A stretch of 64,000 nt of DNA from contig NZ_LLWE01000029.1 in assembly GCF_001562055.1 (NCBI RefSeq), forward strand, positions 1-64,000. The letters are read 5' to 3'. The position numbers and the translations under genes were made by a program. The notes beneath the pieces were generated by a model that made no database searches, was not told where the DNA came from, and saw nothing but the letters and a program-made list of their open reading frames with translations. The stretch comes from Polycladidibacter stylochi. GTDB taxonomy: Bacteria; Pseudomonadota; Alphaproteobacteria; Rhizobiales; Stappiaceae. Positions 31,277-41,195 of the stretch are shown here, in pieces (the first letter of the stretch is position 1; the number at the start of each line of letters is the position of its first letter).

Positions 31277-32005
31277 ATGTCGGTTTACACAAATTCAGGT
31301 CGTGCCACGATTGTCGAGCAGGTCCAGAAGATGATCCATGGTCACCCCGGTAGCACCATGATTGCCGTAGGCACTGGCCAGCATTGGTGGGGTCGCAAGC
31401 TCGTTGAAACTCATGTTTTTTCAACGCAGCGGCAAATCCAGCTTGCTCACCCGCCACATGATCTTGCCGATGTGACGTTGATTGTAGATGGCGATGATCA
31501 TCCAGCCCATCCACAAGCCTATGATGTGCGCATGGATGGTCGTATTATGTTGTCTCCCAATAGCGCCGTTGCTGATGGTGCCAAAGTTACAGTCAAATAC
31601 CGCGCCCATGTACCGCCTCCACCCTTGGCTGTATCCGGTTTGGTGAATGAGGTTGGCCGCACGCGTATCGCCGGACTGTCGTATCTGGAACATATCCCAC
31701 AAGGACAGGTACCCCAAGGTGATTTCATTACGGTTGGCGGGATCCACTACCAGCTGGTTGATCACCCAACTCGCATGCTGCTCATACGCGGCAAGCTGGA
31801 GGCTGGAGACGCGGTTGGCGATGACATCAACGAGTTTGCGCTGATGACTGGCTGCAAAATTGCCGATGATGCACCGAAAGATCAAATCTATTACGACGCC
31901 GATCAGGTGGAAATAACTGGTACGGCGCTGGCAATCGAGCGCCGCCTACCGGTGCCGCGTGACGGCACGCTTGGCACTGATTTTGCTCTAATTCTGGTGA
32001 TCTAA
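31277..32005 (+). CDS. Tail-associated structural protein, unknown family
   Basis: A 242-residue beta-rich protein between gpI and the large DUF4815-like protein, overlapping the latter by one base. Visible strands include SAVADGAKVTVKYRAHVPPPPLAVSGLVNEVGRT and FITVGGIHYQLVDHPTRMLLIRGKLEAGDAVGDDINEF. The position suggests a fibre-attachment or baseplate-periphery protein. Confidence 0.55.
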   Translation: MSVYTNSGRATIVEQVQKMIHGHPGSTMIAVGTGQHWWGRKLVETHVFSTQRQIQLAHPPHDLADVTLIVDGDDHPAHPQAYDVRMDGRIMLSPNSAVADGAKVTVKYRAHVPPPPLAVSGLVNEVGRTRIAGLSYLEHIPQGQVPQGDFITVGGIHYQLVDHPTRMLLIRGKLEAGDAVGDDINEFALMTGCKIADDAPKDQIYYDADQVEITGTALAIERRLPVPRDGTLGTDFALILVI

Positions 32006-35000
32006 TGAAGCTACCTGCAAACGCTCAAAGCGATTATAACCCTGACGATAACCGCACCTCGCTGCTTTATGGCGAAGGCGAGTATGCCTTTGCCATTGAC
32101 CACTCGGTTGCCCGCGATATGGGGCACCGCCGCATCGCGTCGATTGGTGATGCGTTATTGGTAGATGGCAAGCTGACCTCCGGTGGCACTTTGACCATTG
32201 ATGGTGATGGAACGGCCCATCTGGAACCCGCCCAGCTTTACACTGATGGGCTGGTGCGTGATCTGGGTGCGGCCACTATTGCATTGCCAGAGGGGCAATT
32301 GTTTATTGGTGTAATGTTGGCAATGCGTGTGGTGCCGGGTGAGCCGTTTATTAACCCTGCCTATCTTGCACTGGCAAAACCCCGCGCCGCGCAAGTTGAA
32401 GAAGTGCCAAGCTGGGCGCTCTCCACGCAAGTACCAGATGATACACCGGAAACGAGCTACCGCTTTTTCCCGATTTACGAAATCAATGATCGACAGCTGG
32501 TTGCCTATACACCGCCACCGGAACTCACCGGCTTTGATGCGCGGCTCGCCCGCTATGACAGGCAGGCCAACGGTCACTATGTGGTCGAGGGCTTGGATGT
32601 AGCTTTTGTCAGCAAGCAAGCAGATAAAAGCCTCCTCTCGGTTAAAGAGGGGCTAGCCCATGTTTGGGGGCTGGAGGTGATCAAACCCAACGCCACGCCG
32701 TTTGATCTGCCCTTCGATCCGGATTTGGAAATCATCAAGGCCGAACCACACTATTTCAACGATGGCGGGTCTGGCTCTCTCACCATCACATTGAATCGCA
32801 CACCGATTGCGCAAATCTCCGATATCTCAGTGCTGGAAGAAAAAACGGTTGAGGTCAAACGCGGTCTGGTTGCGGGAGGCCGCGACGCGCTCCCTGATGC
32901 GCAAATCGCCGGTATTGTCGAGATTAAACAGGGCGACACTACTTTTGTGACCGGTAACGATTACCATCTGTTCGGCGATGAGGTGGACTGGTCGAAAAAC
33001 GGCGGTGAACCGGCAACAGGCTCCACCTATCAGGTCACATACCGCTACAAACGATCAATTGATGCCGACGCACAAACCAGTACATCGGTGACAATCTCCG
33101 GTGCAGTTACCGGCACGCAGGTTGAGATTGATTACAGCCACCAGATGCCACGCATTGATTTGCTGGTACTGGACCGTGATGGCGTATTCAAACGGGTCAA
33201 AGGCGTATCGCGGCCCTATCGTCCGCAAGTGCCACAAGCTGCACCAAACGATCTCACCCTCGCACAAATCCACCACACTTGGGACGGTGACCCGACTTTG
33301 GTGAATGTTGCTGTGCGCCGCGTACCCGTCTCGGAGCAGGAACGCACGCGAGAGTTGGCCATAACCGCCATGAACGAGGTAGGACGATTGCAACTACAAC
33401 TGGAGGCTGGCAGCGCCAACGGCTATGCAAAAAGCAGCATCTGGGTAGATAATTTCATTGATGACAGCCAGCGCGATGCCGGAGTGGATCAAACACTGGA
33501 AATCGTCTCAGGCTTTTTAACCCTGCCGCTGACCGCCACCTTGATCCATGATCTGGGCGACGGGATTTGGCAAAACACCTATGATTATGAAGAAGTGCTG
33601 GTGCAGCAGCTGGCAACCGGCTCTATGAAAGTCAATCCCTATCAGGCGTTTGAACCGTTACCTGCCAAGGTCAAACTCACACCTGCCTCCGACCAATGGG
33701 CGCAAAACGTGACAAAGTGGCGCTCGGCCATCACCCAGCGGCTCTCGGATGTGCGCCGGTTTATTGGATCCGGCCAGAGGGCGCGCACAAATTCCGATCT
33801 GGTGAGCACAAGTGCCACGCAGGTGCTCTCGAGCCAGCAGCGCGCGGCCGAGTTGCTACGCGTACGCGATGTCGCCTATGAGATCGCAGGTTTCGAGGCT
33901 GGCGAGCGTTTGATAAAAATCCGCTTTGATGGCCGAGATTTACCGCTACCGGATCCGGCACCGATTGCAGATCAGGGCGGCGTACTTGTCGGTGCCTTCA
34001 CGATCCCTGATGGTGTGCCAGCCGGTTCCAAACTGGTGGAATTTTTGGGAGATCAAGGCAGCTTTGGCGAGGCCAGCTACATTGGCCGTGGCACCATCAC
34101 GGTAACAGAAATGCGCCGCGTCACCACCACCCGCCGCATTCTCACCACGCGCCGCTTTGATCCATTGGGCTACATCTGGACACCGCAAGAGCGGATGCCG
34201 CTGGGTGCGGTTAGCGTTAAGGTGACAGATATCGGCAATCCCGATAATCCGATAATTTTGCAGGTCCGCGAGACACTCGCCAGCCAGCCAACCGGCCTGC
34301 CATTGGCCGAGGTCGAGCTGGATATGCACGGCGTTAAAGTTGGTGACATCTTGCGCTTTGAGCTGCCAATGCCGCTCTGGCTGGAAGCTGGTACCGAATA
34401 CGCCCACGTATGGCTGAGCGATGATCCAACCCATGCACTGGCCATTGCCCGGCTAGGAAAGCGCGATCCGGATCATGGATGGGTACGTGCCCAGCCCAAT
34501 GTCAATATGGTCTGCATATCATCGTCCAACAACACCGCATTTTCCTACCACCATGACCGCGATTTATGGACGGTGATTGAAAAAGCGGTGTTTACCAGCA
34601 CCAAAACACGGGTCGATCTGGGCGCACTGCCAGCCACAATCGCCACCGATCTATTGGCATTGGCCGGCGTGGAACACCCAAGCGCCGAAACCCGCGTAGA
34701 ATTGATCCTCACCCGTCCTGACAGCAGTGAGATCCGCATGTTGCCGGGCGAGGTTATCAATCTGCCAGAAGAGCTAAACGAAGAGCTGCAGGTCTCGGTT
34801 GAACTGGTTGGCACGAATGCGGCTTCGCCGGTGATGCTGGCCAGTCCGCAGCTGGTACTGGCGCAAATCGAGCAAAGCGGCAGCTACGTTTCAAGGGCAT
34901 TTAAATGCGGTGACAACCGCACCGTTGAGATCACCAGCTTTGAGCGTACACCCGGAGCCAGTTCATTCGAGCTCGCCATCCGCACCGCTGATGACAACTG

Positions 35001-35178
35001 GCTTGATGTGCCGCTTCACGCCCAAGAGAACCACGGGGATGGCTGGCACAAAAAAGTGTATCGCCGCGCCGATGTCAGCACACCGGAAACAGCTGTGCGC
35101 ATCACCGCCAAGGGCAGCGCACGGGACCGGCCAATTATGGCTTACATCTATGCCGCCCCGCTTGATGTCAGCGTTTAG
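32005..35178 (+). CDS. Large tail protein with DUF4815 domain
   Basis: A 1057-residue structural protein. The N-terminal 700 residues match the DUF4815 pattern (NPDDNRTSLLYGEGEYAFAIDHSVARDMGHRRIASIGDALLVDG, GLAHVWGLEVIKPNATPFDLPFDPDLEIIKAEPHYF, SIWVDNFIDDSQRDAGVDQT). This family is found in large tail or fibre-hub proteins of myophages. The C-terminal part is beta-rich. It probably connects the baseplate to the receptor-binding fibre. Confidence 0.8.
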   Translation: MKLPANAQSDYNPDDNRTSLLYGEGEYAFAIDHSVARDMGHRRIASIGDALLVDGKLTSGGTLTIDGDGTAHLEPAQLYTDGLVRDLGAATIALPEGQLFIGVMLAMRVVPGEPFINPAYLALAKPRAAQVEEVPSWALSTQVPDDTPETSYRFFPIYEINDRQLVAYTPPPELTGFDARLARYDRQANGHYVVEGLDVAFVSKQADKSLLSVKEGLAHVWGLEVIKPNATPFDLPFDPDLEIIKAEPHYFNDGGSGSLTITLNRTPIAQISDISVLEEKTVEVKRGLVAGGRDALPDAQIAGIVEIKQGDTTFVTGNDYHLFGDEVDWSKNGGEPATGSTYQVTYRYKRSIDADAQTSTSVTISGAVTGTQVEIDYSHQMPRIDLLVLDRDGVFKRVKGVSRPYRPQVPQAAPNDLTLAQIHHTWDGDPTLVNVAVRRVPVSEQERTRELAITAMNEVGRLQLQLEAGSANGYAKSSIWVDNFIDDSQRDAGVDQTLEIVSGFLTLPLTATLIHDLGDGIWQNTYDYEEVLVQQLATGSMKVNPYQAFEPLPAKVKLTPASDQWAQNVTKWRSAITQRLSDVRRFIGSGQRARTNSDLVSTSATQVLSSQQRAAELLRVRDVAYEIAGFEAGERLIKIRFDGRDLPLPDPAPIADQGGVLVGAFTIPDGVPAGSKLVEFLGDQGSFGEASYIGRGTITVTEMRRVTTTRRILTTRRFDPLGYIWTPQERMPLGAVSVKVTDIGNPDNPIILQVRETLASQPTGLPLAEVELDMHGVKVGDILRFELPMPLWLEAGTEYAHVWLSDDPTHALAIARLGKRDPDHGWVRAQPNVNMVCISSSNNTAFSYHHDRDLWTVIEKAVFTSTKTRVDLGALPATIATDLLALAGVEHPSAETRVELILTRPDSSEIRMLPGEVINLPEELNEELQVSVELVGTNAASPVMLASPQLVLAQIEQSGSYVSRAFKCGDNRTVEITSFERTPGASSFELAIRTADDNWLDVPLHAQENHGDGWHKKVYRRADVSTPETAVRITAKGSARDRPIMAYIYAAPLDVSV

Positions 35179-35189
35179 AAAGGTTCATG

Positions 35190-36488
35190 ATGAGCACCAC
35201 AGACAATAAAAACTATCCGCTGGCCGTATTAAGCGAAAGCGAGATCGATTGTCTCTTGCGTTTGAACGACGCCATCAAAGCCATTGATGGTGACGTGGCA
35301 GCGCTGGCGCTGGCGATTGTCGCCGCCAAAAACGATGCCATCGAAACAATCATGGGCGGGGCGACACAGGCCGAGCTGGATACCATCAAGGAACTGGGTG
35401 AACGGCTGAATGATGATGCGGATGCAATAGCTGCGATAATGAAAACAATGGCGAGCAAGGCTGACATTCAAAAGCCTAATATATTTAAAAAAATGCAGAC
35501 TTTTGCTGCTGGGATCTATGTGAAAAGCCGTAGAATTGTGTTCAACATAGCGGATGACGCTGATCTGTCGAGTAGTGATAATGTGGACTGCATATGGCAT
35601 GATGATAGTAAAAATCGGCTGCATATAGTCTCTGATATGCCGATAGGGACAGAGGGCAAAGATGGTAAAACCATCGTAGAGGCGGCTGGGTTCACCAGTA
35701 AAAATGGTGACGTGCTGGCAAGTGGTGATGTTGCCACCATTGATAGTATTTCATCTGATGATAACCAGCTGATAAATGTTGGCGTATTTAGGGAAATTCT
35801 GATTAAAGGTGGTGTTGATATTGATGTCGATTTAATTAGTGAGGACACCAGTGATCTTATTGTCTCGTCTGAAAAGTATTTCCATGCTCAATTTTTGCTG
35901 ATTGGCGCTGGTGGCGGTGGTCGTGGGAATGGTCAAGAACAAAAATGGCAACATGGTGGACGTGGCGGCCGTCTATTACATAATTGTCTACTTGATGAAA
36001 TCTTTGATATCACAGTTGGTAAAGCCGTGACCATACCTGAAGATGATGTTGATGGTGAAGAAGGTGGAGCAACCAAAATCAGTTTTAAGGGGGCAAATGT
36101 TGAATATTTTGCTAGCGGTGGTAAGGGCGGTTTGGCATTAACAAGCCCAATTTTCGCAATGGATGGCAGCGGTTTTAAAACGCAAGGGGAAGTTACAGAA
36201 CCAAGTGCTGGAGAAAGTCTCGCATATCTGAACAGATACGGATTTAATCCAGTAGTGGCGAAGATATTTAAATATATAGATGTTACAAGTTTTCATCATT
36301 TTCCAGCCGGAACGACCATTGGTACAAATCTGTACGTACCAAGAGCCGCAATAACGCAGGATGGAAATATTATCGCAGGTGAAAGGGGGGTGGCAGAGGA
36401 AAATCCACTTCACGGTATGAATTATAGTAACGCAACAGCAGGTGTGCATGGACTGGCGATATTACTAAAGTTTCGCCATGCATTTTAA
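35190..36488 (+). CDS. Tail fibre / receptor-binding protein with glycine-rich tip
   Basis: A 432-residue fibre protein. The N-terminal part (1-95) is helical and GC-rich like its neighbours. From about residue 95 the DNA turns AT-rich and the protein becomes beta-rich, with a glycine-rich tip (LLIGAGGGGRGNG, GGRGG, ASGGKGG, about 245-315). This resembles the polyglycine tips of phage adhesins. No tail-fibre chaperone gene and no invertible segment follow. ATG 35190 is chosen over 35187 for ribosome-site spacing. Confidence 0.75.
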   Translation: MSTTDNKNYPLAVLSESEIDCLLRLNDAIKAIDGDVAALALAIVAAKNDAIETIMGGATQAELDTIKELGERLNDDADAIAAIMKTMASKADIQKPNIFKKMQTFAAGIYVKSRRIVFNIADDADLSSSDNVDCIWHDDSKNRLHIVSDMPIGTEGKDGKTIVEAAGFTSKNGDVLASGDVATIDSISSDDNQLINVGVFREILIKGGVDIDVDLISEDTSDLIVSSEKYFHAQFLLIGAGGGGRGNGQEQKWQHGGRGGRLLHNCLLDEIFDITVGKAVTIPEDDVDGEEGGATKISFKGANVEYFASGGKGGLALTSPIFAMDGSGFKTQGEVTEPSAGESLAYLNRYGFNPVVAKIFKYIDVTSFHHFPAGTTIGTNLYVPRAAITQDGNIIAGERGVAEENPLHGMNYSNATAGVHGLAILLKFRHAF

Positions 36489-36533
36489 AGCCTGCGTAAT
36501 CTGTCACCGCCCCCATATCATTACTGATTGTAT

Positions 36534-36562
36534 AGGGTCTTCATAAACCGCATGGAGACCCT
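36534..36562 (+). promoter_or_regulatory. Hairpin covering the ribosome-binding site of the sheath gene
   Basis: AGGGTCT (36534-36540) pairs with AGACCCT (36556-36562), two bases before the sheath start codon. The GGAG ribosome-binding site (36554-36557) falls at the base of this stem. It could be a translational control element or a weak terminator between fibre and sheath. Confidence 0.4.
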
Positions 36563-36564
36563 TT

Positions 36565-37761
36565 ATGGCTGCCCAAGACGAATTTCACCATGGCCTGCGC
36601 TTCAAGCGCAAACTCGGCGATAGTATCGGCGCGATTAGCGTGCATGACACCAACACGGTCGGCATGAACCTCACAGCTCCCGATGCTGACAATTCATTGC
36701 CGCGCAATGAGCCGTTTCTCCTTTTCAAGCACGATCATGAAAAGCGCCTGAAGCTGGGTGAGACCGGTAATGCCAAGCGCAGCCTTGATCGCTTTTTTGC
36801 CGGTGTTGCCTCTGCTGCCGTACTGGTCAACTTATACGAAACCGGCGCGACTACTGACAAAACACTGGAAAATGCAGCCGGTTCTGAAGCCAGCCTCACT
36901 GGGCTTTATGCCTTGGTCGCTGCTGTCAGCACCTTCGGTATTGCTCCAAAAATTCTACTCACACCGGGTGTGACCAATTATCGTGTCGATAATGCCGCCA
37001 ATCCCGTGCTGGCCACCCAGTCGCTCATCGCCAAGCAGCTCGGCGCAGTCCACATATCCGGCGCTCCGGGCACAACCGACGCTGATGCTTTTGCTTTCCG
37101 GCAAGACTTTGATGACGAGCGCTTGATCCTGTTTGAACCGTTCATCAAAACGGCACAAGGTCTGGCTTCGCCCGAGCCGTTTGTTGCCGCGATTGGTGTC
37201 AACACAGATGTCGAGGTTGGCTATCACGCCAGCTGGGGTAACAAGGTGGTACCCGGGGCGCTGGGAATATCGCGCCCGATCCAGCATCATATGCGCCACT
37301 CGGATAACCGCGCCAATTATCTGCTCTCGCACCAGATCAACACATTTATCAACCAGCAAGGTGGCTGGCGCACATGGGGCGACTATGCCGCCACGACCAA
37401 TGCTGCACGCCAGTTCTACTGTCAAACACGGGTTCGTGACATCATCAACGAGGCATTGTCCCGTCATATCTGGCAAGTGGTATCCGACCCCTTGATTGCC
37501 GATAAGGTCTCCACACTGCTGGATCGAATGAACGCACTGCTGTTTGATTTGGTGAACGAGGGTAAGCTACTGGGCGGTACTGCATACTTTGAGGGTGACC
37601 GCAATTCGGTTAACGCACTCGAACAGGGCAAAATCACCGTGAACTACAAGTCATTCGCGCCGCCACCGATCACCCAGATTAATGTCGAATATGAGGACGA
37701 GCCGCAATATCTCGACCTCCTCGTGGCCGATGTGCTCAAGCAAACCCAGTTCAAGGCATAG
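36565..37761 (+). CDS. Tail sheath protein (P2 FI-like)
   Basis: A 398-residue contractile sheath subunit, close to the 396 residues of P2 FI. It opens with EFHHGLRFKRKLGDSIGAISVHDTNTVGMNLTAPDAD. The conserved middle (TPGVTNYRVDNAANPVLATQ, YHASWGNKVVPGALGISRPI) and C-terminus (FYCQTRVRDIINEALSRHIWQVVSDPLIADKVSTLLDRMNALLFDLVNEGKLLGG, SVNALEQGKITVNYKSFAPPPITQINVEYE) match the family. Confidence 0.94.
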   Translation: MAAQDEFHHGLRFKRKLGDSIGAISVHDTNTVGMNLTAPDADNSLPRNEPFLLFKHDHEKRLKLGETGNAKRSLDRFFAGVASAAVLVNLYETGATTDKTLENAAGSEASLTGLYALVAAVSTFGIAPKILLTPGVTNYRVDNAANPVLATQSLIAKQLGAVHISGAPGTTDADAFAFRQDFDDERLILFEPFIKTAQGLASPEPFVAAIGVNTDVEVGYHASWGNKVVPGALGISRPIQHHMRHSDNRANYLLSHQINTFINQQGGWRTWGDYAATTNAARQFYCQTRVRDIINEALSRHIWQVVSDPLIADKVSTLLDRMNALLFDLVNEGKLLGGTAYFEGDRNSVNALEQGKITVNYKSFAPPPITQINVEYEDEPQYLDLLVADVLKQTQFKA

Positions 37762-37770
37762 GAGGCGCAT

Positions 37771-38280
37771 ATGAGCAGATTACTGATCCCGCGCGACTTT
37801 AACCTCGTCATCAATGGCAACCAGAACCTCTATGGCCAGCTGAGCACGGTCACACCCGGCGGTATTGAGGTGGAGCGCAAGGACTATCGCGCGGGCGGTG
37901 CAATGCTGGACCGCCAACCGATCACCGGTTTCAAGTTTAAGCCCTTCAAGTTCAAAGTGGCAGCCTATCCAGATGGCTTTGATGCTCTGCCAATTGGCGA
38001 GCAATTGATCCTATCGTTTACAGAGTACCTCGTGGACGAAAATGATGGCAGCGAGCACGGACTTCGCCATGTTTACCATGGCGAGCTGGACTTGCCCGGC
38101 GAGTCTGATCGCAAACCGGGTGATCTGCCCGAGTGGGACTATGAGGTCAAGAACACCCGTCTCTATCAAAAGTTCAAGAATGACAAGTTGATTGATGAAG
38201 GCAGCTTGAAAACCAATTCTTTGATGCTGAATGGTAACCGTCTCTGGGCAAAGCGACGTTCGTACCTACAGCTGGGTTAA
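37771..38280 (+). CDS. Major tail tube protein (P2 FII-like)
   Basis: A 169-residue tube protein with family motifs LLIPRDFNLVINGNQNLYGQLSTVTPGGIEVERKDYRAGGAM, ITGFKFKPFKFKVAAYPDGFDAL-type strands and the RHVYHGELDLPGES/PEWDYEVKNTRLYQKFKN loop. It lies 9 bases after the sheath stop with GGAGG upstream, as in P2. Confidence 0.92.
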   Translation: MSRLLIPRDFNLVINGNQNLYGQLSTVTPGGIEVERKDYRAGGAMLDRQPITGFKFKPFKFKVAAYPDGFDALPIGEQLILSFTEYLVDENDGSEHGLRHVYHGELDLPGESDRKPGDLPEWDYEVKNTRLYQKFKNDKLIDEGSLKTNSLMLNGNRLWAKRRSYLQLG

Positions 38281-38303
38281 AAGCGTTTTTAAAGGGTTTA
38301 AAC

Positions 38304-38669
38304 ATGAATGAATACAAACTGATTGACCCAATTGACAAAGGTGATGGCTCGTCCATCACCACGGTGAAACTGGTTAAGCCGCGCCTGTGTCATATTCAGA
38401 AATTTATGCTGGCGATAGGCTCGGAAGTTTTGGCCGAGGTGTTGACCAAAGCAGCCGCAGGCAAGCTGGATGCAGCAACCGGTGCCGATTTATCGCGCCA
38501 TCTGCTCAATGCCGACCGGTTTAACGCATTCAATCATGCAGTCGGCCATTATCTAGCGCTTGATGACAGTGATGCCGAACAGCTTGGATTGGAAGATTTG
38601 ATCGAAATCGGTCGCCGGTTAACGGTTTTTTTTCCAGCTATCCAGAGGGCGCTGGCAGCTACCTCATAA
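38304..38669 (+). CDS. Tail assembly protein E (short, unshifted form)
   Basis: A 121-residue P2 E/Mu gp41-like tail assembly chaperone (VKLVKPRLCHIQKFMLAIGSEVLAEVLTKAA, GLEDLIEIGRRLTVFFPAIQ). Near its end the mRNA contains eight U in a row (38626-38633), a -1 frameshift site that extends some copies into the E' form. Confidence 0.88.
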   Translation: MNEYKLIDPIDKGDGSSITTVKLVKPRLCHIQKFMLAIGSEVLAEVLTKAAAGKLDAATGADLSRHLLNADRFNAFNHAVGHYLALDDSDAEQLGLEDLIEIGRRLTVFFPAIQRALAATS

Positions 38670-38803
38670 ACTGCGAAGCGGTACTTGTGGAACTGATGCT
38701 GCATTGCGGCGGCGGGCCTGATGGCTGGTTGCAGATGGAGTTCGAGGCCCTTGTCCGGCTCCATATAAAACTACGCGATCAGCTGAAGAGGACAAATGCG
38801 TGA
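38304..38803 (+). CDS. Tail assembly protein E-E' (-1 frameshift fusion)
   Basis: Slipping back one base at the T-run (GTT TTT TTT, 38625-38633) continues translation as SSYPEGAGSYLINCEAVLVE, then a further stretch to LRDQLKRTNA, ending at TGA 38801-38803. This gives a 166-residue fusion. E plus E' (or G plus GT) frameshifting just before the tape measure gene is a conserved feature of long-tailed phages. The shifted frame has no good start of its own, which supports expression only through frameshifting. Confidence 0.8.
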
Positions 38804-41187
38804 GTGATCTCAACTTCAAAATGGTGCTGCGTTTTGTCGAGCATGTGACGCCCAAGGCGCAGGCTGTTGCCCGCGCTGTCGAGCGCATGGCTGACAAGGT
38901 TGAACGCTCTACGCAAGATATGGCCCGTAAAACCAATGCAGCGTTTGATCGTGCCTTTGATCAAAAACGCATTGATAAACGCATGAGCCGCATTGAGGCT
39001 CGTGCCAATAAAATGCGCGGCAAGCTGGCAGGAGCGCTGGCCATGGGCGCAGCTGTTGTTGCACCGTTGATGCGCGTAGGTGATTTCGAGCACAAAATGG
39101 CCAGCCTTGGCAATGTGGCTGGGCTAACCAGTGACAAACTTAAGAAGATTGAGGCGGAGCTACGCAAAAGCGCTGGTACAACCAACCAGTATGCCACAGA
39201 GTTGCTAGGTGGCCTAAACTTGTTGATGAGTGTTGGACTTCACGACAAGGTCGGAATTGATGGCACAGTAAAAGTCGTTGAGAATATCGGTAAAACCGCG
39301 ACTGCTACCGGAGCGAGTGTGGAGCACCTGTCAAGGGTCGGATATGCGGCCTTGGGCAACCTCAATGTTGCTGTTGACGATTTGGGCGAAGCATTTGAGG
39401 TGATGAGTGCCTCGGGAAAAATGGGCGGCTTTGAACTCAAAGACATGGCCCAGCATTTTCCGGGACTGACAGCATCTGCCAAAAATTTGAGAATGGAAGG
39501 TGTTGACGCCGTAGCCAAGCTCGGTGCTGCCTTGCAAATTGCCATGCGCGGCGCAGCGGACCCCGCCGAGGCGGCCAATAATTTCAAAAATTTTCTGGCT
39601 AAATTTGAAGGCCCTGAAGCGGTAAACAAGTTTAAAAAAATCGGCATTGATCTGCACACGGAGTTGGATAACGCCATCGCCAATGGCAAAGGCCCATTGG
39701 AATACATGCTGGTGCGCATCCATGACCTTGCCGAAGAGAACCCGCGTATCATTGGTGAGTTGTTCGGTGATATGCAGGTCCAGCAGTTTTTAAAGCCGAT
39801 GATTGCCGACTTGGATGATTATAAACGCATCCGTGATGACAGCCTGAATGCCTCTGGCGGTATAGACCAGGACTTCAATCGCATGATGGACACGATGATT
39901 GAACAAGGCAAGGCGGCAGGTATCGAGTTGGATAACATCAACTCGCGCTCTTCGGCTCTGCTTGGCATAATCAAGGAAATTATTGCTGAGTTTCGCAGCT
40001 GGCTCAAAGTACTTGATGATTTTGCAGGAAAGAACCCCGAGCTAACGAAATTTCTCTTAACTGCCAGCACCGGTTTGCTAGCATTTGGCGTGATTGCTCG
40101 GGTTGCCGGTTTTAGTATCAATCTGGTCGCCGGTGGCTTTACCCGCCTGCAAGGGGCTGCATCCAAGCTGTTTGGAGCCAAGTGGCTACGAAGGATCAGG
40201 CTTCTCACCAGAATGCGAAAAATCTTCACCGCGCTTCGGCTTGCGGTTATCCCGTTAGCCGCTGGTCTGGCAACGCTTAGTGCCCCAATCGCAGCAATTA
40301 TCGGGCTGCTGGCACTGGGTGCGTTCGTAATTTGGAAATACTGGTATCCTCTGGAAGCATGGTTCGATGGTTTTTGGCAGGGCATCGCCGAAGAAGCAGA
40401 AAAAGGCTTTGCCAATCTTGATAAAACATATGAAGAAACAAAAGCCTCACTAGCCGGTTACTTTTCTGATTTGGGTGATTTACTGGGACTGGATGAAGAA
40501 CAAAAACAAAAAATCAAAACGTTTTTTGAAGATGCCTTTGACTTTTCTTGGATTGGTGAACCTCTGGATCGGGCTTACTCGCAAGTCAGTGAATTTTTTA
40601 ATAATCTTTTCTCTCAAGAAGAGCTGAGCGATGAAGAGCGGGCCAGCCTAGAGGCCAAGGGGAAAACAGCTGGAATAAGTGTGGCATCCGCCTATTTCGA
40701 CTGGGTCTCATTCATGCTCACCGGTCCACTCAAGCTCACAAAAATTGGGGCAGAATGGGGTTCCTCGCTGATTGCCGGTTTTAAAGAAAGGTGGGCTGAG
40801 TTTAAAGCGTGGCTGGAGCGACAGATCAATACACTCAAAGAGTTCTTCAAGTTTGATTTTGAAATTAACTGGCCAGACCCTCCGGATTGGCTCATGAATA
40901 TGGGGAAATTTTTAGGTATTGTAGACGATCCTCAACCTGCGGCCAATGATAATCGGGCACAGGCAATCCCGCCATATCTTCCGGCAATATCACCGCAGGT
41001 TGATCCTGTTACAGCCCTTCAGGACTTTACAGCATCACTCGGACCGCAATCCTTAGACCAGTCGAAAACCATCAATCAGACCAATCATTATACCGTTAAT
41101 GTCACTGCAGGCGGCGGTGCGCTTGCTAACCGGTTAATGGGGGTTGCCGCTGCTGCCAATAACCGGGCGCTGCGTGATACAGATTAG
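38800..41187 (+). CDS. Tail tape measure protein
   Basis: A 795-residue tape measure protein. It has a basic coiled N-terminus and a TP901-type core (LMSVGLHDKVGIDGTVKVVENIGKTATATGASVEHLSRVGYAALGNLNV, DMAQHFPGLTASAKNLRMEGVDAVAKLGAALQIAMRGA). Hydrophobic segments are at about 420-450 and 480-515, and the C-terminus is amphipathic. It starts at a GTG that overlaps the E' stop. Its length sets the tail length and it is ejected during infection. Confidence 0.93.
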   Translation: MSDLNFKMVLRFVEHVTPKAQAVARAVERMADKVERSTQDMARKTNAAFDRAFDQKRIDKRMSRIEARANKMRGKLAGALAMGAAVVAPLMRVGDFEHKMASLGNVAGLTSDKLKKIEAELRKSAGTTNQYATELLGGLNLLMSVGLHDKVGIDGTVKVVENIGKTATATGASVEHLSRVGYAALGNLNVAVDDLGEAFEVMSASGKMGGFELKDMAQHFPGLTASAKNLRMEGVDAVAKLGAALQIAMRGAADPAEAANNFKNFLAKFEGPEAVNKFKKIGIDLHTELDNAIANGKGPLEYMLVRIHDLAEENPRIIGELFGDMQVQQFLKPMIADLDDYKRIRDDSLNASGGIDQDFNRMMDTMIEQGKAAGIELDNINSRSSALLGIIKEIIAEFRSWLKVLDDFAGKNPELTKFLLTASTGLLAFGVIARVAGFSINLVAGGFTRLQGAASKLFGAKWLRRIRLLTRMRKIFTALRLAVIPLAAGLATLSAPIAAIIGLLALGAFVIWKYWYPLEAWFDGFWQGIAEEAEKGFANLDKTYEETKASLAGYFSDLGDLLGLDEEQKQKIKTFFEDAFDFSWIGEPLDRAYSQVSEFFNNLFSQEELSDEERASLEAKGKTAGISVASAYFDWVSFMLTGPLKLTKIGAEWGSSLIAGFKERWAEFKAWLERQINTLKEFFKFDFEINWPDPPDWLMNMGKFLGIVDDPQPAANDNRAQAIPPYLPAISPQVDPVTALQDFTASLGPQSLDQSKTINQTNHYTVNVTAGGGALANRLMGVAAAANNRALRDTD

Positions 41188-41195
41188 GAGGGAGC

